Shown: piece by piece, positions 1-5,957 of the stretch
Layout of the letters: each line of letters opens with the position of its first letter
Numbering within the stretch: the first letter of the stretch is position 1
Assembly (NCBI GenBank): GCA_011522945.1
Contig: WTHY01000116.1
Coordinates: 1-11,447 of the forward strand
Length of the DNA: 11,447 nucleotides
Reading direction: 5' to 3'
DNA from: Alphaproteobacteria bacterium
Lineage (GTDB): Bacteria > Pseudomonadota > Alphaproteobacteria > Puniceispirillales > Puniceispirillaceae
Made by a program: the position numbers and the translations under genes
Notes under the pieces: model-generated
The model's input: only the letters and a program-made list of their open reading frames with translations
What the model was told of the DNA's origin: nothing
Databases searched by the model: none

Positions 1-2
1 GG

Positions 3-2852
3 ATCTCATCTGCTGGTGTGGAAGAATCTGGTGCTTTATTCAATGCTGGCAAAGGGGCCCATCGGATACCAAATGTTAAAGGCACAATGGCTGAAATTTA
101 TGAGGGAATGCCTGTCTTTGGTCAGAACGCTTTCCCATCTGTAAGATTCGATATAGGTGCTATCAATGATGTGTTAGGACCATTTTTCTCAGCTGGATTT
201 TATTATAAAACCTTTATGGGTCCATTTCGAAATACCGCCATGTGGATGCAGTTTGAGCGCGTCATAAGACAAGCAGCCGGCACAGGGACAGCCTCTAGAG
301 CGGCTGATCCTGACACATATGACATTGCAAATGGGTTTTGTGATTTGCTCATTATTGGTGGGGGACATGCAGGGCTGGTTGCCGCGGCAGAAGCTGCTGA
401 GGCTGGCATGGATGTTCTACTTGTAGAACAGGACTTTGTGCTTGGTGGTCAGCTCCTTGCGCAAGCTGGTGGGATAGCAATACGAGATAGTCTGGTTACA
501 CGTATCCAAAATGCTGGCGGGCGTATTATGCTGCGTGCAACTGCTTTTGGCTTGTATGACGGTCTTGTTGTTGGTGTTGTTGAACGCGGCACAGATCATT
601 TAGCGTCTCCGCATCCGGCATTACCACGTGAAACTTTCCACATCATTAGGCCAGAGCGCATTTTAATGGCCACAGGGGCGTATGAGCGCGGCATTGCTTT
701 TGGTGATAATGACAGGCCAGGGGTTATGCAGGCAGGTGCTATATCTACGTATCTCCATAGATATGGTGTAGCAGCTGGACAAAATATTGTTTTGGCAACC
801 ACGCATGATGGCGTCTATGGGCAGGCGGCAGAGATGGTAGATGCAGGATTGTCTTTAACAATTCTCGATACCAGACATCATCGCACACCCGCGCAGTCAC
901 AAGCCGAAAATGTGGGTATTGAAATATTGCGAGGCACGGCACCTGTCAGGGCAATTGGCTTGATGGGTATTGCCGGTGTCGAGGTAGCAGAGCGCGCATC
1001 AGATGGTACTATCAGCCCAAACTCAAAAATCATTGGCGCGGACATCCTAGGTGTGTCAGGCGGTTATAATCCAGTGGTTAACCTTCTGTCACATCGTGGT
1101 ATAAAGCCAGTTTGGAACCAGGATGTTCAAGGGTTTTTAAGTGGTGATAGTGATATGCCACTTGTCTTTGCTGGCTCAGCGGCAGGCTATTATCAAGAGG
1201 CTGACTGCGCGTTATCAGCAATAGAAGCCCTCAGCCACGTAACAGGTAAAACAACAAAGGCCTCGTTAAAATCCTCAAAGGCTAAAAAAACACCTAAATT
1301 AGGCCAAAATTCCAAATCGGGCGCAAAAGCTAAGATGGGTCTAGAGGCTGGGTTTGATGCTGTCTTTGAAATAAAGCCTGAAGGGCGGAAACTTAAATCA
1401 TTTATCGACCCACAACATGATGTCAAAACATCTGACATTCGCCAAGCACATAGCGAAGGTTTCATATCTGTTGAACATATGAAGCGATATACCACACTTG
1501 GTATGGCGTCTGACCAGGGACGTGTTGGCAATGTTCTTGGTATAGCAACAATGGCAGAGGCGCTGGGGCAGGGGATTGCTGATACAGGTATCACAACCTT
1601 CCGTCCGCCTTTTACCCCGACATCTATAGGTGTGTTAGCTGGCCGGTCGCGTGGTGATGAGTGGATGCCAAAACGGCTTACGCCTATGCAGGATGTGCAT
1701 ATTGATACAGGCGCTGTGATGACTGATGCTGGCCTATGGAAGCGGCCTTGGTATTATCCTCTTGATGGCGAGGATATTAATGACGCCTATATCAGGGAAG
1801 CCACCAAAACACGTCAATCTGTTGGTATGGTTGATGTGTCTACTTTGGGGAAAATTCAATTGCAAGGGCCTGATACGGCGGAATTTCTCAATCGTATCTA
1901 TGTAAATGGCTTTGCAAAGCTGCCTGTTGGAAAGGCACGTTATGGCATCATGCTGCGTGATGACGGGGCTGTTTTGGATGATGGGACGACTTGGCGTCTG
2001 GCTGAAGATGATTACTTCATGACGACAACAACGGCACAAGCTGCGCCTGTCATGAGTTTTATCGAAGATCTATTGCAAACAAGATGGCCTGATTTGAAGG
2101 TGCATGCCACTTCTGTTACGGATGCATGGGCTGGTATCGCGGTTGCAGGGCCAAGAGCAAGATCTGTATTAGCAAAAGCCTGTCCAAAAATAGATTATAG
2201 CGATGGCGCCTTCCCATTTATGGGCGTTAGGGAAGGCATGATTGCTCTTCCTGAAGGAGAGGTTCCTTGCCGGGCGGCCCGCATATCATTTTCTGGTGAA
2301 ATGGCATGGGAAATATATGTCTCAGCAAGCCATGGGGCCGCAGCATGGAAGCTGCTGGCAACATTAGTTTCTGAGGCTGGTGGTGTGCCCTATGGTATGG
2401 AAGCGCTTGGCGCTTTACGCATTGAAAAAGGGCATGTGACAGCAGCAGAACTTGACGGGCGTACAACCCTGGAAGATGCTGGATTTGGTGGTATGGCCTC
2501 TAAGACAAAGCCTTATATCGGGTCAGTATTGCGGCAGCGGCCAGCATTGCAGGATGAAAAGCGTGCACGTTTGGTCGGTATATTCCCAAAAAATAGGTCT
2601 GATACTTTCAATGCAGGTTCTATATTATGCGCGAAAGACAATCAGCAAGGATTTGGAGATGGGTGGATCACAGCTGTAACATTCTCGCCAGCTCTAGGAC
2701 ATTGGATTGGCTTGGGCTTTGTGTCTGGCGGCTATGAAGCATGGCGGGGGCGCCCACTTGCTTCAGCTGATCCAGTTAGAAACAAAATAGTTGAGGTAGA
2801 AGTCGTCTCACCACATATGTTTGATCCAAAAGGGGAGCGGATGCATGGCTGA
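3..2852 (+). CDS. soxA: Sarcosine oxidase, alpha subunit (5' truncated by window edge)
   Basis: This is the large subunit of heterotetrameric sarcosine oxidase, which oxidises sarcosine to glycine and H2O2 and passes the methyl carbon to tetrahydrofolate as 5,10-methylene-THF. The reading frame is open to the left edge (first full codon at 3, encoding ISSAGVEESGAL), matching the family's conserved AGVEEP-type segment, so roughly 60 N-terminal residues including the start lie outside. A GTG at 18 is internal, not the start. In order: the end of the N-terminal ferredoxin-like domain; SAGFYYKTFM near 190-220; a Rossmann dinucleotide site (IIGGGHAG, about 348-374); a Lys-rich linker (1239-1334); the conserved HREGF-like/KRYTTLGMASDQG region (about 1450-1520); then GcvT and GcvT C-terminal folate-binding domains from about 1720 to the end. 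949 residues are present. The 3' end overlaps soxG by 8 nt. In this family soxB and soxD normally precede soxA; they would lie upstream of the window. Confidence 0.95.
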   Translation: MSSAGVEESGALFNAGKGAHRIPNVKGTMAEIYEGMPVFGQNAFPSVRFDIGAINDVLGPFFSAGFYYKTFMGPFRNTAMWMQFERVIRQAAGTGTASRAADPDTYDIANGFCDLLIIGGGHAGLVAAAEAAEAGMDVLLVEQDFVLGGQLLAQAGGIAIRDSLVTRIQNAGGRIMLRATAFGLYDGLVVGVVERGTDHLASPHPALPRETFHIIRPERILMATGAYERGIAFGDNDRPGVMQAGAISTYLHRYGVAAGQNIVLATTHDGVYGQAAEMVDAGLSLTILDTRHHRTPAQSQAENVGIEILRGTAPVRAIGLMGIAGVEVAERASDGTISPNSKIIGADILGVSGGYNPVVNLLSHRGIKPVWNQDVQGFLSGDSDMPLVFAGSAAGYYQEADCALSAIEALSHVTGKTTKASLKSSKAKKTPKLGQNSKSGAKAKMGLEAGFDAVFEIKPEGRKLKSFIDPQHDVKTSDIRQAHSEGFISVEHMKRYTTLGMASDQGRVGNVLGIATMAEALGQGIADTGITTFRPPFTPTSIGVLAGRSRGDEWMPKRLTPMQDVHIDTGAVMTDAGLWKRPWYYPLDGEDINDAYIREATKTRQSVGMVDVSTLGKIQLQGPDTAEFLNRIYVNGFAKLPVGKARYGIMLRDDGAVLDDGTTWRLAEDDYFMTTTTAQAAPVMSFIEDLLQTRWPDLKVHATSVTDAWAGIAVAGPRARSVLAKACPKIDYSDGAFPFMGVREGMIALPEGEVPCRAARISFSGEMAWEIYVSASHGAAAWKLLATLVSEAGGVPYGMEALGALRIEKGHVTAAELDGRTTLEDAGFGGMASKTKPYIGSVLRQRPALQDEKRARLVGIFPKNRSDTFNAGSILCAKDNQQGFGDGWITAVTFSPALGHWIGLGFVSGGYEAWRGRPLASADPVRNKIVEVEVVSPHMFDPKGERMHG
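2831..2837 (+). promoter_or_regulatory. Ribosome binding site of soxG, inside the soxA 3' end
   Basis: AGGGGAG sits 7 nt before the ATG at 2845. It supports that start over an in-frame TTG at 2821, which has no comparable upstream motif and would add eight unconserved residues. Confidence 0.6.
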
Positions 2853-3453
2853 TACAATCTCTGCCTTGGATAAAATGTTACAGCCTGGCCGTTATGGTTG
2901 CCTGCATAACGGTAAAGCAACTGTTTCGCTGCAAGAAATCAAGGGTATGGTTTTAACACAGATGGCGGCGTTCCCACATCAGAAGGCTGCGTTTCATAGC
3001 TATCTTAACGACAGACTGCAATGCGGATTGCCGCAGCCGGGCAAAGTGGAAGGCGGTAACTACTCTGTTAGAAAGGCCGGCAAGTCTGCTTGTTTTGCGG
3101 CGCGGCTAGACCCATCAAAAATCATGCTGATAACAAAAACTATGCCGGTAGATCTGCCTTCAACATTTTACCCGCTAGATCTTACAGATGCACGTACGAT
3201 ACTGAAAATTCAAGGGGATAACGCTACAGCGCTATTGGCGCGCCTTTGCGCTCTCAATTTTTCAGATACAGCCTTCCCAGAGGGTAGTTTTGCTATGACA
3301 GGCATCCACCATGTGTCAGTTTCTATCTGGCGTCATCAAGACGCTTACATAGCTTTTTTACCAAGGAGCTTTGCTGCAAGTCTCTATCATCTTATGCTCC
3401 AGATAGCAGAACAATTTGGCTGTGAAGTGCTTGATAGTGCCAAATGGTCATAA
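2845..3453 (+). CDS. soxG: Sarcosine oxidase, gamma subunit
   Basis: This is the small gamma subunit of heterotetrameric sarcosine oxidase, a GcvT-related structural subunit that packs with the alpha subunit. The 202-aa length fits the family. The recognisable core is FYPLDLTDARTILKIQGDNATALLARLC, split here as FYPLDLTDART and ALLARLC (residues about 103-133), followed by an AFPEGSFAMTGIHHVSV block and a PRSFAASLYHLML segment; these correspond to the family's conserved DL-GRT, LLARLC and RSFA-SL patterns. The N-terminal half is poorly conserved, as is usual for SoxG. The start at ATG 2845 is supported by AGGGGAG 7 nt upstream, and the first 8 nt overlap the end of soxA, which implies translational coupling and one operon. 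A hairpin follows 10 nt after the stop. Confidence 0.85.
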   Translation: MADTISALDKMLQPGRYGCLHNGKATVSLQEIKGMVLTQMAAFPHQKAAFHSYLNDRLQCGLPQPGKVEGGNYSVRKAGKSACFAARLDPSKIMLITKTMPVDLPSTFYPLDLTDARTILKIQGDNATALLARLCALNFSDTAFPEGSFAMTGIHHVSVSIWRHQDAYIAFLPRSFAASLYHLMLQIAEQFGCEVLDSAKWS

Positions 3454-3463
3454 AACCTAACAC

Positions 3464-3482
3464 AAGATAGGGTGGCTATCTT
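3464..3482 (+). terminator. Hairpin after soxG, possible transcript end
   Basis: A perfect 7-bp inverted repeat AAGATAG / CTATCTT encloses a 5-nt loop (GGTGG), 10 nt after the soxG stop. No U-tract follows (ATAACGCG), so it is not a textbook intrinsic terminator; it could stabilise the 3' end of the sox mRNA or attenuate read-through into the next gene. The stem is AT-rich and only moderately stable. Confidence 0.4.
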
Positions 3483-3504
3483 ATAACGCGTATCAAAGAC
3501 AAGC

Positions 3505-3538
3505 TCTCCTGCTTTTCAGCTAGGACTGGCTGCGGAGA
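3505..3538 (+). promoter_or_regulatory. Possible Shine-Dalgarno-sequestering hairpin before the SprT-like gene
   Basis: TCTCC (3505-3509) can pair with GGAGA (3534-3538), which contains the likely Shine-Dalgarno of the gene starting at 3547. GC at 3511-3512 can extend the stem with GC at 3532-3533 across a bulged T, or CAGC (3517-3520) can pair with GCTG (3529-3532) as an inner stem. If formed, the structure hides the ribosome binding site. The pairings are seen in the sequence; the regulatory role is inference. Confidence 0.3.
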
Positions 3539-3546
3539 TATAATCG

Positions 3547-3987
3547 ATGCATAAAACACAAGAACGTCCGTTAGAATATGCGCTAAATTTGGGGTATGAG
3601 CTTATGAAAACCCATGGGCTATCTGACTGGACTTTGAAACTTGACCATGCACGTCGCAGGGCAGGGTCTTGTGATTATGGGAAAAAGCAAATTACCCTAT
3701 CGCGGCATTATGTGCGTTATGCTGAAGATTCGCATATTGAAGATACAATTTTACATGAAATTGCACATGCGCTTGTCGGCCCTAGGCACGGCCATGATGC
3801 TGTATGGCGAATGAAAGCGCGTGAAATTGGATGTACTGCCACAAGATGTCACACACTAGAATTTTCTGCTGCAGCCTGGACTATGCGTTGTCCAGATGGT
3901 TGTTTTGAAACAAAGCGTCATAGGCGCATGCCGAATTTGGTATGTGCGAATTGCAAACAGCCTGTAATTTATGAACGAGCTCAATAG
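3547..3987 (+). CDS. SprT-like zinc metalloprotease domain protein
   Basis: A 146-aa protein of the SprT-like family, the group that includes bacterial SprT and eukaryotic Spartan (SPRTN), a protease that removes proteins crosslinked to DNA. The zinc-protease motif HEIAH is at residues 70-74 with E71 as likely catalytic base; the third ligand is probably H83 in GHDAVW, as in the family's H-x-x-x-F/W pattern. A C-terminal zinc ribbon is formed by C115/C119 (CPDGC) and C133/C136 (CANC). The N-terminal part (about 8-60) is the helical lead-in typical of the domain, with KKQITLSRHYV matching the usual strand before the catalytic helix. No signal peptide or membrane segment, so it is cytoplasmic. 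The ATG at 3547 has GGAG at 3534-3537, 9 nt upstream. The next gene begins 2 nt after the stop, so the two are very likely co-transcribed. Its actual substrate is unknown. Confidence 0.82.
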   Translation: MHKTQERPLEYALNLGYELMKTHGLSDWTLKLDHARRRAGSCDYGKKQITLSRHYVRYAEDSHIEDTILHEIAHALVGPRHGHDAVWRMKAREIGCTATRCHTLEFSAAAWTMRCPDGCFETKRHRRMPNLVCANCKQPVIYERAQ

Positions 3988-3989
3988 CT

Positions 3990-4601
3990 ATGCCAATATT
4001 TGATTTGGGATTACGACGTAAACATAGTTTGATGATGGCACTTCACGAGCTGGAAACAGCTACACATAATGTTTACGCATTTCCCTTTTTTAGTCCGGAC
4101 GAAATAGCCGCACTTATAAAAGCATCCCAAAAGCTAGAATTTAGAAAAGCACAATCAGTTGTAGGTAATAATGTACGTCAGGATTTCGATGTATGCTTTC
4201 CTGCGCCGCGCATAGGCGCATTTGATAAATGTGCCACATTGCTTGAGGCTGGATTTCATGCCTGTCAATCAGAGGCGCCAGATCTGTTTGACGCGCCTAT
4301 AGTCTTAAATGACTTTGCCGTGCAGCATTATCCCAGACAGTCATCCGGGATTGGCATTCATAAAGATGGAAAGCGATATCGTAACATTGTCTGTATCATC
4401 AACCTTGCTGGCACTAGCCAACTCTTTACTTGCGCGGATAGAGACGGCGCAGATCGGCAAGATATAGATGACAGTCTAGGGCAGCTTGTCTTACTGGCAG
4501 CGCCTGGCTTTCGAGGTCTTGCAGATCCAGATAAGCGGCCACTCCACGGTGTTGATGAAATTAAAGATGGTCGCTTATCAATTGGGTTTAGGATGGAGTA
4601 A
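3990..4601 (+). CDS. Putative 2-oxoglutarate/Fe(II)-dependent oxygenase
   Basis: A 203-aa cytoplasmic protein whose C-terminal half looks like a double-stranded beta-helix oxygenase. The segment NDFAVQHYPRQSSGIGIHKD carries H124 and D126 (the H-x-D pair), followed about 60 residues later by H186 in RPLHGV and R195 in GRLSIGFR, which would bind the 2OG carboxylate. Spacing and the strand pattern between them (NIVCIINLAG, QLFTCADRDG, QLVLLAAPGF) fit a 2OG-Fe(II) oxygenase; AlkB's RxNxTxR signature is absent, so it is not a standard AlkB. The first 45 residues look like a helical lead containing the phrase FPFFSPDEIAAL, common at the start of small 2OG oxygenases. It starts 2 nt after the SprT-like gene and shares its transcript. 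The start is uncertain: there is no strong ribosome binding site, and M15/M16 (4032, 4035) are alternatives. The substrate cannot be told from sequence. Confidence 0.55.
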   Translation: MPIFDLGLRRKHSLMMALHELETATHNVYAFPFFSPDEIAALIKASQKLEFRKAQSVVGNNVRQDFDVCFPAPRIGAFDKCATLLEAGFHACQSEAPDLFDAPIVLNDFAVQHYPRQSSGIGIHKDGKRYRNIVCIINLAGTSQLFTCADRDGADRQDIDDSLGQLVLLAAPGFRGLADPDKRPLHGVDEIKDGRLSIGFRME

Positions 4602-5036
4602 AGCTCTACCCAAAATGCAGGCTAAATATTCCGTGACCAGGAAAATCTTGCCATGGTGAGAGTTAATTAAGGCCCTGTAATCAAGGTCCAAAAGTCAGCT
4701 TATATGGTTAAGTCTTTGGCCTGTGTCAATCATTGAACAATGTCAGATCAAACACATCGTTTAACCGAACATCGAATTATCTTATAGCCTGGTAGGACGT
4801 GGCCAGAAACATCAGCTTGTCCAACCGCTGCTCAGACATTGAACGTAATTTAAGCCGGGCGCTAAGTCAAAAATGTCATCTGCCTAAAAGCAAAATTCTG
4901 CCAATTTCAGATAGGTGACTTGCGACATTGAGGTGCCTAAACTGCAAGAGGCATGTTCCATCCTGCCGAATAGAACACGCTCTTTTAGCAGCTTGATGAG
5001 CGCTTTAAGCTGAAATTATAACCTAAACGACGTTGC
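4602..5036. other. 435-nt intergenic stretch without a convincing gene
   Basis: Lies between the oxygenase gene and the 3' end of hpf, so both neighbours end here. All frames are interrupted by stops. On the minus strand there are short open pieces with protein-like composition (about 4890-5020 and 4777-4839, the latter with 20 codons), but none has a ribosome binding site or a family I recognise, and they may be remnants of a decayed gene. CATTGAAC occurs twice (about 4730 and 4837). A 6-bp inverted repeat CAGCTT / AAGCTG near 4989-5013 could sit in the hpf 3' end but lacks a T-tract. I see no tRNA or known RNA. Confidence 0.5.
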
Positions 5037-5639
5037 TCATACGGCTAGATTGCGGCTACCACGTGGGTCAACCCAACCTATAGTGCCATCATCTCGTTTA
5101 TAGACCATATTTAAGCCTAGATGCCCGGCATGGCGAAACATCAAACAATGTTGATCTGATAATTCTAGCTGCATAACAGCTTCTTCAACTGTTAAGGAAT
5201 TCACTTCATATGACAGCTCTGCGATTATCGGAAGCTGACCATCTGTCTCATCTTCCTTATCATCAGATTCAAATGCAGATTGGTATATGGTAAGAGGTGC
5301 ATTGAATGATAATTCTTCAAATTCGCTCTCTGTGACATCTATACGATGATTGCGAAGCCGTCTTTTATGCCGGCGTAACCGCTTTTCGGCATGTTCAATG
5401 GCCGCATCAAGCGCTGCATGTGCATCCTTATTATCATGACCAGTGGATTCCAATTCGATACGGCGTGTTAAATTCACTCTTGTACGCACGGTAAAGCCGG
5501 CAATGCCTTTTTCTAGCGTAATATGTCCTGCAATTGCGTTGCTAAAATATTTGCTAACTGTATCACTTAAGGACGAATGGGCATGCTGCTGAAACGCTTC
5601 CCCTGTGCTCATATTTTTGCCGCTGATTTGGATTTTCAT
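5037..5639 (-). CDS. hpf: Ribosome hibernation promoting factor, long form (S30AE family)
   Basis: A 200-aa long-form HPF/ribosome-associated inhibitor. It binds the 30S decoding region in stationary phase or starvation and, through its C-terminal domain, joins two 70S particles into inactive 100S dimers. The N-terminal S30AE domain (about 1-105) begins with MKIQISGKNM and includes the basic helix 86-98 (KRLRRHKRRLRNH). A charged linker (about 123-134) leads to the C-terminal dimerisation domain (about 137-193) with the conserved SLTVEEAVMQLEL, CLMFRHA, LNMVYKRDDGTIGWVDP pattern. The ATG at 5639 is chosen because AAGGAGG lies 6 nt upstream and homology starts there; the frame stays open for 26 more codons upstream with no conserved sequence. 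In many alphaproteobacteria hpf follows rpoN; here it stands alone, divergent from the MttB-family gene. Confidence 0.94.
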   Translation of the reverse strand: MKIQISGKNMSTGEAFQQHAHSSLSDTVSKYFSNAIAGHITLEKGIAGFTVRTRVNLTRRIELESTGHDNKDAHAALDAAIEHAEKRLRRHKRRLRNHRIDVTESEFEELSFNAPLTIYQSAFESDDKEDETDGQLPIIAELSYEVNSLTVEEAVMQLELSDQHCLMFRHAGHLGLNMVYKRDDGTIGWVDPRGSRNLAV

Positions 5640-5645
5640 TAGGCG

Positions 5646-5652
5646 CCTCCTT
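5646..5652 (-). promoter_or_regulatory. Strong ribosome binding site of hpf
   Basis: Minus-strand AAGGAGG, a full anti-16S match, 6 nt before the ATG at 5639. It fixes the hpf start and rejects the longer open frame reaching 5717. Confidence 0.85.
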
Positions 5653-5690
5653 AAGACTAACTGTAAAATCTTAGGTTCAACCCAACGGAC

Positions 5691-5759
5691 GTTCTCCGAA
5701 GGGCAGAGAACCCGCACCTGCCGTGGCTTATCTGGCAGGCCACAATCAGGTGGCGTTCT
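5691..5759. other. Nested and mutually exclusive hairpins in the hpf/mttB-family divergent gap
   Basis: Structure A is GTTCTC (5691-5696) / GAGAAC (5706-5711) with a 9-nt loop. Structure B is a long interrupted hairpin: AGAAC (5707-5711) / GTTCT (5755-5759), CACCTG (5715-5720) / CAGGTG (5747-5752) and GTGGC (5723-5727) / GCCAC (5739-5743), with an 11-nt loop. A third option pairs CCTGCC (5717-5722) with GGCAGG (5734-5739). A and the outer stem of B compete for the same AGAAC. The area could be the 5' leader of hpf (minus), of the MttB-family gene (plus), or a small RNA. Presence of the repeats is certain; function is inference. Confidence 0.45.
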
Positions 5760-5796
5760 ATCATCGTGGCGGATAATGGCGGTGAGTTCAAGTTAT

Positions 5797-5826
5797 TTAT
5801 CCGATAAGGATGCTGTTCGGAAGCAT
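5797..5826. promoter_or_regulatory. Operator-like palindrome and small hairpin upstream of the MttB-family gene
   Basis: TTATC-c-GATAA (5797-5807) is a perfect 5-bp palindrome around one base. Directly after it, ATGCT (5810-5814) / AGCAT (5822-5826) forms a hairpin with a 7-nt loop. Together they look like a binding site or leader structure about 130-160 nt before the start at 5958. No clear sigma-70 promoter could be assigned nearby. AT-rich palindromes of this length also arise by chance. Confidence 0.2.
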
Positions 5827-5957
5827 AATCCATTAGAGATAGGTTTTTTGCTTGATGAACTTTTTTTACAAAGGGCGGATAGGGACAAGTGTCAGTCCGT
5901 TCATGACGAAATGCTTTTAATAATCTTTCTAGCTTTTAACAATAAAGGGAGTGAGAT

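Noticed and set aside
1193..1594. 133-codon minus-strand open frame within soxA
   Set aside because: It is the complement of conserved soxA coding sequence, with no ribosome binding site or recognisable domain.
2821..2844. TTG at 2821 as the soxG start
   Set aside because: The ATG at 2845 has AGGGGAG at the right distance and homology begins there; the longer form adds eight unconserved residues.
3539..3544. Perfect TATAAT as a promoter -10 box
   Set aside because: It lies 2 nt before the ATG at 3547, so transcription would begin inside the gene, and there is no -35 match at 16-18 nt.
5640..5717. N-terminal extension of hpf to an ATG at 5717
   Set aside because: The extra 26 residues match nothing in the family and the AAGGAGG at 5646-5652 lies directly before the internal ATG at 5639.
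5691..5760. Glycine riboswitch
   Set aside because: Only CCGAAGGGCA is reminiscent of it; the GGAGAG start, the CTCAGGCAAA-like part and the tandem aptamer are not present on either strand.
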